Positions 54,607 through 62,379 of a DNA stretch of 64,000 nt are shown in pieces. Both the position numbers and the translations under genes were made by a program. How positions within the stretch are numbered: position 1 is the stretch's first letter; each line of letters begins with the position of its first letter. Origin of the DNA: Thermodesulfobacteriota bacterium. GTDB lineage: Bacteria > Desulfobacterota > DSM-4660 > Desulfatiglandales > Desulfatiglandaceae. Below the pieces are notes generated by a model that was not told the DNA's origin, made no database searches, and saw only the letters and a program-made list of their open reading frames with translations. The stretch covers positions 62,001 to 126,000 of the forward strand of contig JANQDY010000109.1 of the NCBI GenBank assembly GCA_028278625.1, read 5' to 3'.

Positions 54607-54658
54607 AATTGATTATCAATTGAAAAAAGCTTGACAAAGCTTTTCTCATCTATATAAT
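54607..54658 (+). promoter_or_regulatory. Near-consensus promoter with two dyads, for the secreted-protein gene
   Basis: TTGACA (54631-54636) and TATAAT (54653-54658), both perfect, are 16 bp apart. The -35 lies in a perfect dyad AAAAGCTT-GACA-AAGCTTTT (54625-54644). A second dyad, AATTGA-TTA-TCAATT, lies directly upstream (54607-54621). A strong promoter covered by a palindrome suggests tight control by a repressor or an upstream activator. Confidence 0.75.
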
Positions 54659-54860
54659 AGCGTTTACCTATGGCAGTTTTAGGACGCTATGAGAAGGTCT
54701 TGGATAGAAAAACAGGTAACGTTTTCGAAGAATGAAGAAATTTCAATCAAAAGGAGGTGGTGTTCCGATTCAGGTGATTTTGCGTTGGGTTGTTAGTACT
54801 TTTGGGTGTTCATAATTTTTAGGGAAGTCAAACTAAAATTTTTTAAGGAGGAATAAGAGT
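54659..54860 (+). other. Long 5' leader of the secreted-protein mRNA
   Basis: The mRNA would begin near 54665, so its leader is about 195 nt. It holds a very strong ribosome-binding sequence, AAGGAGGTGG (54751-54760), far from the main gene. A 13-codon frame (GTG 54774 to TAA 54815) follows it at 13 or so nt and could encode a leader peptide, but the spacing is poor. The true site for the main gene is AAGGAGG at 54845-54851. I saw no known riboswitch motif. Confidence 0.45.
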
Positions 54861-55874
54861 ATGAAAAAGTTTTTTATAGCCCTTTCGGTTCTGGCGGCAC
54901 TTATGCTGAGCGTGGTTCCGTCTCAGGCCCTGATCGGAATGCCGGATGATACGCCTGGTACGGATGCGGTGGTTCCCTTTATCGCTGACATTTCCGGAAC
55001 GACCGGCCTCAATACCCTCATCGTTTTCACGGATGTGGCCCTTCGGGACGGCATCGATTTTCACTACACCATTTACACGACCAGAAGTGTCACCGTATAT
55101 GATGACGATATGTGGGGCACGCCCGGCGACATCGTTGCAACCGATGCCTTCACGGAAATCGGAAAAATGGCGCCTGCCCTTAAGACCATGCTAGAGGTGG
55201 ACTTGGATGGTGACGGCGTCAATGATCACTATGCCGGCTACATTTACTATGACAACGAAGTGGTCATAGCGGATTTTAACAGCGTCATCGGTCAGGTCTA
55301 TTTTGTGGATCTGAACAACGGTGTTGCCGCTGCCACCAACATCCCCATGAAAGAATGGCACAACGCGCTTGCCACCGCGGCCTACCAGGCTCAGATGACC
55401 TGTGCCACTTTCGAGGAGCTCTTTTCGCCCAATGCCCTGCAGGGGGCTCAGGATCTTCAGAAGGGCTTAGCTGCTCCGACCAATGCCGTTTCCTTCGGCC
55501 TGTATCCCAGGTTCTACATTCAGGCCTCTGGCGACGCCACTTGGCTGCTCTTCTGGAAGAGCGCCAACACCATTCCTGGCGTGCTCCATCTCGATTTCTA
55601 CGATACGAACGAGGTGAATGTCTCCTCGAACATCCCGCTGGATGACGAGTTTACCATCCTGGATCTGGAACCGTATCTGCCCCTGGGACTGTTCCCGGCC
55701 GCCACCTATCCGAAAGAAGGCTGGATCGATATCGAATGGCTCACCAACACTGCGGCCCTTCGCGACCTCGAAATTCTGGGATGGGTTTACCAGCAGGCCA
55801 CCTCCAGCACAGGTTCTCTCAACTGGACGGTGCTGTTCCCCATGGCAAGGGATCTGCCGAACGATGTGCCCTAA
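54861..55874 (+). CDS. Secreted protein of unknown function, strongly expressed by its signals
   Basis: I do not recognise the family. The protein has 337 residues with a clear Sec signal peptide (1-23, cleavage after SQA) and no further membrane span. The mature part is acidic, rich in Asp/Thr/aromatics, apparently beta-rich, with a single EF-hand-like loop DLDGDGVND (114-122) that could bind calcium and only one cysteine. Expression signals are strong: perfect promoter hexamers, AAGGAGG 9 nt before the ATG, and its own terminator. Type II secretion or the surface are plausible destinations, given the neighbouring clusters. Surface-layer, adhesion or enzyme roles are all possible. Confidence 0.85.
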   Translation: MKKFFIALSVLAALMLSVVPSQALIGMPDDTPGTDAVVPFIADISGTTGLNTLIVFTDVALRDGIDFHYTIYTTRSVTVYDDDMWGTPGDIVATDAFTEIGKMAPALKTMLEVDLDGDGVNDHYAGYIYYDNEVVIADFNSVIGQVYFVDLNNGVAAATNIPMKEWHNALATAAYQAQMTCATFEELFSPNALQGAQDLQKGLAAPTNAVSFGLYPRFYIQASGDATWLLFWKSANTIPGVLHLDFYDTNEVNVSSNIPLDDEFTILDLEPYLPLGLFPAATYPKEGWIDIEWLTNTAALRDLEILGWVYQQATSSTGSLNWTVLFPMARDLPNDVP

Positions 55875-55927
55875 CAATACCCCATCAGGTGGTGTTGTTA
55901 TGACATAACCTTAAATAACAACTAAAG

Positions 55928-55961
55928 AAAAAGGCGGGTGATGTTCTAGCCCGCCTTTTTT
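55928..55961 (+). terminator. Rho-independent terminator of the secreted-protein gene
   Basis: AAAAAGGCGGG (55928-55938) pairs with CCCGCCTTTTT (55950-55960) around an 11-base loop, with a T run. It is the strongest terminator in the window. An additional weaker hairpin (about 55876-55902, with a GGTGTTGTT arm) lies between the stop codon and it. Confidence 0.9.
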
Positions 55962-56027
55962 GATGTCAATCTCACGCAGAACCCATCACGGTCAACTCCT
56001 GCACGGTTCAAATCTTTGGGGAGATTC

Positions 56028-57311
56028 ATGCAAAAGCGATTAACGGTCTTTTCTCTATTTTTTGTTGTTTTGTTAGGGTTTATGGGGTGCGAAAACGACG
56101 CACGGCATGCCGGTTCCACCGGTAGCAAAAGCACCAATGACACATTGACCTTTGTGGAATCTTCCACGGGTCTTCCGAACCGCGGTCAATGGCGTCACGG
56201 TCTCGCCTTTTACGACATCAATCTGGATGGTCATTTGGACATTTTGGCGCCGCCGCCAAGGAAAGCAGCCAAGCAGGATCGCCGGCCATATATTTGGCTG
56301 GGAAACGGCAAAGGGGAATGGTCCGCTATTCGGCCCCGGGTACCCAAGAAGATTCCCTATGATTATGGGGGCATCGCGGCAGGTGATTTCAACGGCGACG
56401 GCATCCCGGACATGGGGCTTGCCATTCATGTTCAAGGCCTGAAGGCCCTAAGAGGCAAGGGAAATGACCGATACGGCCCACTTTTAAAAGGCCTCCCCAC
56501 CGTTAACGCCTTTGCCACAAGGGCCCTTGTGGCCGCCGATTTTAACAATGACGGTATTGACGATATGGCCGCCGTATCCGAAGGCCGTTTCGGGAAGAAG
56601 GAAATCGGTTCACGGAAGGGCGCCATGCTTTGTTTGGGATCAAAGAGAGGATGGAAATGCCGTCACATCGGAAGTGAGAAAGAGACGGCGTATCTCTATT
56701 CGGATGAGATCATTTGCGGGGATGTCAATGGGGATGGAAACCTGGATGTGGGCATTGCGTCGCTTCAGCATAAGAAAGATCTCATTGTATGGCTGGGAAA
56801 CGGAAAGGGCGACTTTGTCCCCTTTAATGAGGGATTGCCCACGGAACGCCATTACCGCTCCATCGCCTTTGCGGATATCAACGGAGACGGGCGGGATGAT
56901 CTGATCGCCAGTATCACCGGTTTTGTCAAAGACGGGACCATGGTTCTGAAAGCTTTCTTGAGTGAAGAGACCGGATTCAAGGACATGTCCATGGGCCTTC
57001 CGGACAAAGAGGTCTATTATGCGGTCGCGGCGGGCGATTTAGACGGTGACGGCTCACCTGAAATCGTCGGCGGTACGGCGGAGGGCGGGTTAAAAGTGTT
57101 TGGTCAAAAGAACGGCAAATGGCAGCAACTTAAGACGCCCGAACTGCCGGAAACGGGACTTCAGAGGATCTTCAACGCCTATTGTGTGGACCTAAACAAT
57201 GACGGACTGGATGATGTTGTGGTCAATTATGCCAAAGAAGAGGGTAATTCCGGCGCCATTCGGGTTTTCCTGGCGGTACCCTTCCCAAAATCAGATAAAA
57301 AGGCTCATTAG
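56028..57311 (+). CDS. FG-GAP/VCBS-repeat lipoprotein, probable seven-bladed beta-propeller
   Basis: The ATG at 56028 (GGGGAG 5 nt upstream) gives 427 residues. A lipoprotein signal ends in Cys21 (GFMGC), so it is membrane-anchored. Seven Asp-rich calcium loops follow at regular spacing: DINLDGHLD, DFNGDGIPD, DFNNDGIDD, DVNGDGNLD, DINGDGRDD, DLDGDGSPE and DLNNDGLDD. This is the FG-GAP/VCBS pattern of integrin-like seven-bladed propellers. It could bind glycans or proteins at the cell surface. It lies between the secreted protein and a second lipoprotein. Confidence 0.88.
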   Translation: MQKRLTVFSLFFVVLLGFMGCENDARHAGSTGSKSTNDTLTFVESSTGLPNRGQWRHGLAFYDINLDGHLDILAPPPRKAAKQDRRPYIWLGNGKGEWSAIRPRVPKKIPYDYGGIAAGDFNGDGIPDMGLAIHVQGLKALRGKGNDRYGPLLKGLPTVNAFATRALVAADFNNDGIDDMAAVSEGRFGKKEIGSRKGAMLCLGSKRGWKCRHIGSEKETAYLYSDEIICGDVNGDGNLDVGIASLQHKKDLIVWLGNGKGDFVPFNEGLPTERHYRSIAFADINGDGRDDLIASITGFVKDGTMVLKAFLSEETGFKDMSMGLPDKEVYYAVAAGDLDGDGSPEIVGGTAEGGLKVFGQKNGKWQQLKTPELPETGLQRIFNAYCVDLNNDGLDDVVVNYAKEEGNSGAIRVFLAVPFPKSDKKAH

Positions 57312-57380
57312 AACCGCAGTTTGAATTTCCGGTCAAAAATAATGGATTCCGGATCTTATGGAAAAGCGAAAGTAGCCGTT

Positions 57381-57800
57381 ATGAAATCACCAAAATCTAA
57401 TTATGTTTGCTTTTGTCTCCTGGTTGCCTTATTCTGTCTGCTCATCTGTGGGTGCCAGAAAGAGATGAAGGATCCCAAGGCGGCCCTTGAAAAACAGGCA
57501 GCACAGTACTGGACCGAGCGATTGGTCAACAAGAACTACAAATATGCCTACGAACAGGAAGTGGAAGATGACCTTCCTCCCTTTGCCGTCTATGAAGAAC
57601 GGGTTATCGCGGCCGCGAAATTCCCTGCTTCTTCGGTCGAGACCAAAGATGCCGAAATCGATGGGGACCGTGGCATCGTGACGGTGGTTGTCACATGTAA
57701 GCTCCCGGGGGTCAAAAATGAGTACCCCATGCCCATGAGAGATTTGTGGTTACTAAAAGAGGGTGAGTGGAAGCATTATTTTAAAGGGAAAAAGAAGTGA
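57381..57800 (+). CDS. Small lipoprotein with NTF2-like or similar periplasmic domain
   Basis: The ATG at 57381 gives 139 residues with a lipoprotein signal (LLICGC, Cys25); earlier in-frame starts would bury the signal. The mature region (ALEKQAAQYWTERLVNKNYK, YAYEQEV) looks like an NTF2-like or DUF4878-type fold, but I cannot confirm it. It follows the FG-GAP lipoprotein by 70 nt and is probably co-transcribed. Confidence 0.7.
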   Translation: MKSPKSNYVCFCLLVALFCLLICGCQKEMKDPKAALEKQAAQYWTERLVNKNYKYAYEQEVEDDLPPFAVYEERVIAAAKFPASSVETKDAEIDGDRGIVTVVVTCKLPGVKNEYPMPMRDLWLLKEGEWKHYFKGKKK

Positions 57801-57842
57801 TATCCCTCTAGCAAGGACTTCATGAAAAGCATCCTCATAAGG

Positions 57843-58841
57843 CTAATTTTTTTCCGCAATCACAATGGCGTAGTCGTTTTGTAGGATTTTCTCTTTTGTT
57901 AGCTCCCCTTCCAATAACAGTATCATTTCGATCAACGCGGTTTCGGCACCGTTTTGATGGTCAAAATTCATCATGATTTCATCAAACAGGGGGTGGAAAA
58001 TGGCACCGCCGAAGTATCTCAGGGTCCTGATCTGAAAGTGGTTCCGGAGAACGGAAAGGATTTCGCTGGACCTCACGGCTTCTGAAGGATCCGTTTTTTT
58101 CATGTGATCGATGGTGGGTCTCGTGATGCGTTCTTTCACGGTTCCGGTCTCAGGATCCGTCCTCAGATGCCGTGGCAACTTTTTGAACACCTTATTCAAG
58201 ATGTCCAGTTGCCGTTCGGTCCACTGAAACCGGTTGGGTCCGATATACTCCTGGGCTACCAGAATCCCTTTCTCTTTAAGACAATTGCTGGCATTATAAA
58301 GAACCCCTTCGAGGTTCTCTATGTGGTGGAGGGCGGACCAGGAAAAAAAGACATCATAATGATTTAGAGGGAAAACAGCCTGATTGACGTCTTCCTGGTT
58401 AAAGGTAATGGCATAGCCGCCCTTTTCCGCCATTTTAATGCCTTCCGCAACCCGCTTTTCGGAGAGTTCATAGGCGTCTATCCGCCTGCACAGACCGTTG
58501 TCCAAAATGGATCGTTCAAATTCTCCCGAACCGCTGCAGATGCTGATACCCCTGTCAAGGGAGCGGCCCCTGAAACAATGATCGAAAAACTCGTAGATGT
58601 TGGTGTCCGGCCTTCCGGTAATGCGCCGTTGGCATTCGGCGATGATGATGGGCGAGTCCCACCAGCTGGCGCGTTTGGTGCTTTCCGCCATCTGGTAGTC
58701 GTTCCAAAAGGATCTCGTCTTGGAAATCTCTTCCCGGGGAACGGAGACCGGATTATCCAAAATTTTTCTCCTCGGTAATATGGAATGATATGAACTCAAA
58801 GCATACAATCCTTTCACCTTTTGATCAAGGTGCTTGCTCAT
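57843..58841 (-). CDS. SAM-dependent methyltransferase
   Basis: This class-I methyltransferase is 332 residues from the ATG at 58841; the frame continues to 58874 but would then run into the divergent gene start. The SAM-binding motif is degenerate, GISICSGSGEFERSIL, followed by IDAYELSEKRV and the FFSWSALHHIENLE segment typical of methyltransferase-11/25 domains. It is the only leftward gene between 35 and 64 kb. It probably modifies a sugar or lipid carrier. Only 31 bp separate it from the divergent gene at 58873. Confidence 0.82.
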   Translation of the reverse strand: MSKHLDQKVKGLYALSSYHSILPRRKILDNPVSVPREEISKTRSFWNDYQMAESTKRASWWDSPIIIAECQRRITGRPDTNIYEFFDHCFRGRSLDRGISICSGSGEFERSILDNGLCRRIDAYELSEKRVAEGIKMAEKGGYAITFNQEDVNQAVFPLNHYDVFFSWSALHHIENLEGVLYNASNCLKEKGILVAQEYIGPNRFQWTERQLDILNKVFKKLPRHLRTDPETGTVKERITRPTIDHMKKTDPSEAVRSSEILSVLRNHFQIRTLRYFGGAIFHPLFDEIMMNFDHQNGAETALIEMILLLEGELTKEKILQNDYAIVIAEKN

Positions 58842-58872
58842 GCTTGGGTTTCGGGATGGGAGGCGTCTTACC

Positions 58873-61068
58873 ATGAAAATTGCCTATTGTCTGGAAACCA
58901 CCGCCCTTTGGGGAGGGGTAAAGGTGGTTTTTGGGCAGGCGGAAGGCCTCGGGGCAAGGGGACATGAGGTCACGATCATGGCCCGCGAGGTGGTTCCCTC
59001 CTGGCGGCCGTTGCCGTGTTTGGTAGAAGGTATCTTGTCCTGGGATCGCCCGGACCTCTCGACCTTTGATCTCATCATTGCCACCCACTGCTCGCAGGTG
59101 CTCGCCTTGGCCGGGAAGGGTGTTCCCTTGGTCCAACTGGTACAGGGTGACGATGAGGCGTGCGCCCAGAGCGATGCGGACAAAGCGCTGGTGCGCAAGG
59201 CGCTTGGGCTGCCTATGCCCAAGATCGCCATCAGTCCGGAGCTGGCCCGCCGAATGGCGAGGCGTTATCCCGGACCCTGGCGCTGGGTGCTTCAGGGGAT
59301 GGATCTTTCCATTTGGCGTCCCGCACCACGGCTTCCGGACGATAACCGCCTATTGGTGGTGGGTCCTTTTGACGGACAGTTTCACGGCAGGATCAAGGGA
59401 ATGCCCCAAGGATTGCTTGCGGCAAGGGTTGCATGCCATGAACATGGCCTTTGTCTGGTGCGCCTCAATCAGTTTGACCAGGTCCTCGAAGAGGCGGTTT
59501 TTTGTGAAGCCAGTGAATATCATCACGGTATTCTCCCCAGCCGGGTTCCTGCCATCTATCAATCCTGCGACCTGTTCTTATCCAGCTCACAACCGGTAGA
59601 AGGCTTCGGACTGCCCGCCCTGGAAGCACTGGCGTGCGGCCTTCCCGCTGTACTGAGCGATATTCCCAGCCATCGGGATTTTGATGACGTGGATGACTTC
59701 GCGCTCTGGGCCCCACCGGGCGATTCCGTGGGGATGGCCAACCGGATCGGGGAACTCGTAAGGGACAGGGATTTGCAGGCCCACTTGCGCCGGCGTGGCC
59801 CGGAGGTGGCGTCCCTCTATGAAAAAAGCCGGTCAGTGACCCGCCTTGAATCGGTCCTTAAGGATCTCGTAAAAGAAGCTCAAGATCGTCCGGCCATTGT
59901 GGTTTGCACAAAGAAAGACCCGGCCTCGGCTTATTACAGGGAAGAAGAGGTGCTATGTTTCAAAAGCCTTTCCGATTGTCTGAAGGAAGATGAAACACCC
60001 CTCCATGTGCAAAAGGGGGTGTTGCCCGACGCAGAAGCACTTTTGCAGCTGGCAGATTCGCACAGGACGATACTGGTATTGGCAAATGGCAATATGATCT
60101 CCACATGTCATCTCATCACCGGCTTACAGGCCGCCCTTGAAGCGGATGCCAGTGCCGGGGCCGTGGGACCGGTGTCGAATCTTGCGGAAAATGCGCAACA
60201 TGCCAACGTGCCGTACATGTATCTGAATCGGCGGAATTATCAGGCTTTGGCCGACCGTTATGCCCGAAAAGGGGTTCGGGCTGAAACCGAGGTCTTGGAA
60301 AGCTTCTGCCTCCTTTTGCGAGTTGATGCTCTAAAAGCGCTTCCGAAGGAGACAAGACTATCGGAAATCCCGTCCGCTCTTAAGGGAAAGGGGTGGAAGC
60401 TCGTGGTTGCAGGGGACGTCTTCATACATCGATTCGCCGCTCAAATGCTGGATCAGCCCCGGGAAGACCTGCAGAAATTGGTGCCCTCCGAGGCAATGCA
60501 TGTACTGGATATCGGATGTGCCACCGGGGAATTCGGAAAGGCGCTTAAAAGATCGAGGCCGGAGCTGTACGTCTGTGGTATTGAATCAAATGTCCGGGTG
60601 GCCGAAAAGGCCAAATCGGCTCTTGACCGTGTGATTGCGGAACCGGTTGAGAAAGTATCATTTGACCGTCAGTATGATTGCGTGGTGTGCGGAGAATTGC
60701 TGGAGCACCTGGCGTCGCCGTTGGAACTGTTGAAACGTCTTAAAGAAGTGGTTTCCCCGGAGGGATGTCTTATCGCCAGTTCCCCGTGCATAACGCATTG
60801 GTCGGTGATCCGCGATCTGCTTGAAGGGCATTTTGAATATGTCCCTTTTGGGATTCTCTGCTTTGAGCACATCCATTTTTTCACCCCTTCCAGCATGCGG
60901 GCGTTGTTCAGAGAAGCGGGCTTTCAGATTGAACTTGAAATTGCCACGCGGTATGCTGAGGGACCCGAGGCGGCGATGTTTTTTGAAGCTTTGAAGGGGT
61001 GCGCTTTTGCCACCGACCATGATACCTTTGAAATTGCGGAACTGACGATTCTGGCAAGACCGGAGTGA
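58873..61068 (+). CDS. Three-domain protein: GT4 glycosyltransferase, GT2-like segment and methyltransferase
   Basis: This 731-residue protein starts at ATG 58873 with a GT4 domain (1-345; ETTALWGGVKVVFGQAEGL, SSQPVEGFGLPALEALACGLP). A middle part (about 355-530) resembles the C-terminal half of a GT2 enzyme (LVLANGNMIS, AVGPVSNLAENAQHA) without its DXD core. Residues 540-731 form a methyltransferase with VLDIGCATGEFG from 544. It would add a sugar and cap it by methylation, which fits the Wzt C-domain that often recognises methylated chain ends (inference). Confidence 0.85.
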   Translation: MKIAYCLETTALWGGVKVVFGQAEGLGARGHEVTIMAREVVPSWRPLPCLVEGILSWDRPDLSTFDLIIATHCSQVLALAGKGVPLVQLVQGDDEACAQSDADKALVRKALGLPMPKIAISPELARRMARRYPGPWRWVLQGMDLSIWRPAPRLPDDNRLLVVGPFDGQFHGRIKGMPQGLLAARVACHEHGLCLVRLNQFDQVLEEAVFCEASEYHHGILPSRVPAIYQSCDLFLSSSQPVEGFGLPALEALACGLPAVLSDIPSHRDFDDVDDFALWAPPGDSVGMANRIGELVRDRDLQAHLRRRGPEVASLYEKSRSVTRLESVLKDLVKEAQDRPAIVVCTKKDPASAYYREEEVLCFKSLSDCLKEDETPLHVQKGVLPDAEALLQLADSHRTILVLANGNMISTCHLITGLQAALEADASAGAVGPVSNLAENAQHANVPYMYLNRRNYQALADRYARKGVRAETEVLESFCLLLRVDALKALPKETRLSEIPSALKGKGWKLVVAGDVFIHRFAAQMLDQPREDLQKLVPSEAMHVLDIGCATGEFGKALKRSRPELYVCGIESNVRVAEKAKSALDRVIAEPVEKVSFDRQYDCVVCGELLEHLASPLELLKRLKEVVSPEGCLIASSPCITHWSVIRDLLEGHFEYVPFGILCFEHIHFFTPSSMRALFREAGFQIELEIATRYAEGPEAAMFFEALKGCAFATDHDTFEIAELTILARPE

Positions 61069-61150
61069 TTTGGATTCAAGTGTTTCCATGTTGGAATGTC
61101 CGCTTTTCCTTATGGAAAAATGGTGAAGTTTTTGGTTTTGGGAGTGTCAA

Positions 61151-62335
61151 TTGGAAAGCGGTATCAGCGTTATCATACCCACCATGAACGGCGGACGCAC
61201 TTTTTCGAAATGTCTTGACGCCATCATGGGACAGAATTTCCAAGGTTCGGTTCAATTGGTCGTCATCGATTCAGGATCAACGGACCAAACACTTGAATTG
61301 GCCAGAAAGGCCGGGGCCCGCGTAAAGGAGATTGATCAAAAACGGTTTCATCACGCCAAATCGCGGAATGAGGCAGTCACTCTGGCAGCGCACCATAACA
61401 TTGTCTTCACGGTCCAGGATGCCATTCCCTGCACAGACAGCTGGCTCACCGATTTGATGATAACCCTGGATCAAACAGGTGCCGTCGCGGCATATACCGC
61501 CCAGGAGCCCCATGACCATGCAACCCCTTGGTCCCGATTCGAGATAGAATCCATCAACGAAGCGAGGGGCCGGGACCTGGTCATTCAACGCATTGAATCC
61601 CTTGAATCCTACGAAAAAATGCCGTATCATGCGGCCTATCGAACCATTGGACTCGATAATGTATGTGCCATTTACCGAAAAGAGCGGCTGCTCAAGACGC
61701 CTTTTCCGGCGGTTGGTTTTGCCGAGGACCTGGCCTGGTCTCAGGAAAACCTTCTGAGGGGCCACAAAATCGTCTATAACCCCGGGATCAGTGTGAAGCA
61801 CTCTCACAACCGTTCGCCTGGGTATGCATTTCGTCGGCAGATCATCAACTCCTACTGGTGCGCCAGGATCATGCAGCGGGTGGAGAAAGACCTGTCATAC
61901 GTGACGCCATCGGATTTGAGAACCGTGACCGAGAACGTGGCCCATTTCGCCTCCGGCCTGAGAAGCAAGATCTTAGAGGACGCGCCAAAAGGGGGGGCAG
62001 GTGGTTTCCTGCTTCAAGAAATATTAAAACAGCATTTTCCGGCCAAAGGGTTGAAACGGTTCTTTGGAAATGGAATGTTCGGAAATCGGAGAAACACTTC
62101 CAAGGGTCTTGATGAGACAATTGGTGAAACCCAGACCAAAATAAAGGTGCTCTTCCGGACCGTCAAGGAAAAGCACCATGTATGTGGACGGGCGGAACGT
62201 ATTTCCCTTCTTGAACAGGTTACCGCCAATGTTGTGGGAAGGGTTTACGGAGAGGTTTATGCCAGTCATGTGTTAACCGGCAATTTGGCTTCATCCCTTG
62301 AATCATTGATGCGCCCTTTTTTTTATGGGGTGTGA
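61151..62335 (+). CDS. Family 2 glycosyltransferase
   Basis: This 394-residue GT-A enzyme has ISVIIPTMNGGRTFSKCLDA, VVIDSGSTDQT, FHHAKSRNEAV and VFTVQDAIP, close to rhamnosyltransferases of O-antigen loci. The start is TTG 61151; no ATG lies before the conserved motif, and the ribosome-binding site is weak. The C-terminal 130 residues are helical with no match. It is part of the rightward glycan unit. Confidence 0.88.
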   Translation: MESGISVIIPTMNGGRTFSKCLDAIMGQNFQGSVQLVVIDSGSTDQTLELARKAGARVKEIDQKRFHHAKSRNEAVTLAAHHNIVFTVQDAIPCTDSWLTDLMITLDQTGAVAAYTAQEPHDHATPWSRFEIESINEARGRDLVIQRIESLESYEKMPYHAAYRTIGLDNVCAIYRKERLLKTPFPAVGFAEDLAWSQENLLRGHKIVYNPGISVKHSHNRSPGYAFRRQIINSYWCARIMQRVEKDLSYVTPSDLRTVTENVAHFASGLRSKILEDAPKGGAGGFLLQEILKQHFPAKGLKRFFGNGMFGNRRNTSKGLDETIGETQTKIKVLFRTVKEKHHVCGRAERISLLEQVTANVVGRVYGEVYASHVLTGNLASSLESLMRPFFYGV

Positions 62336-62379
62336 TATTATGTTTTTAGAACTTCAAGCCAGAAAAGGCTGATCAATCG

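Noticed and set aside
54659..54860. Cyclic-di-GMP or other riboswitch in the long leader
   Set aside because: No known aptamer core sequence could be seen by eye; a covariance-model search would be needed.
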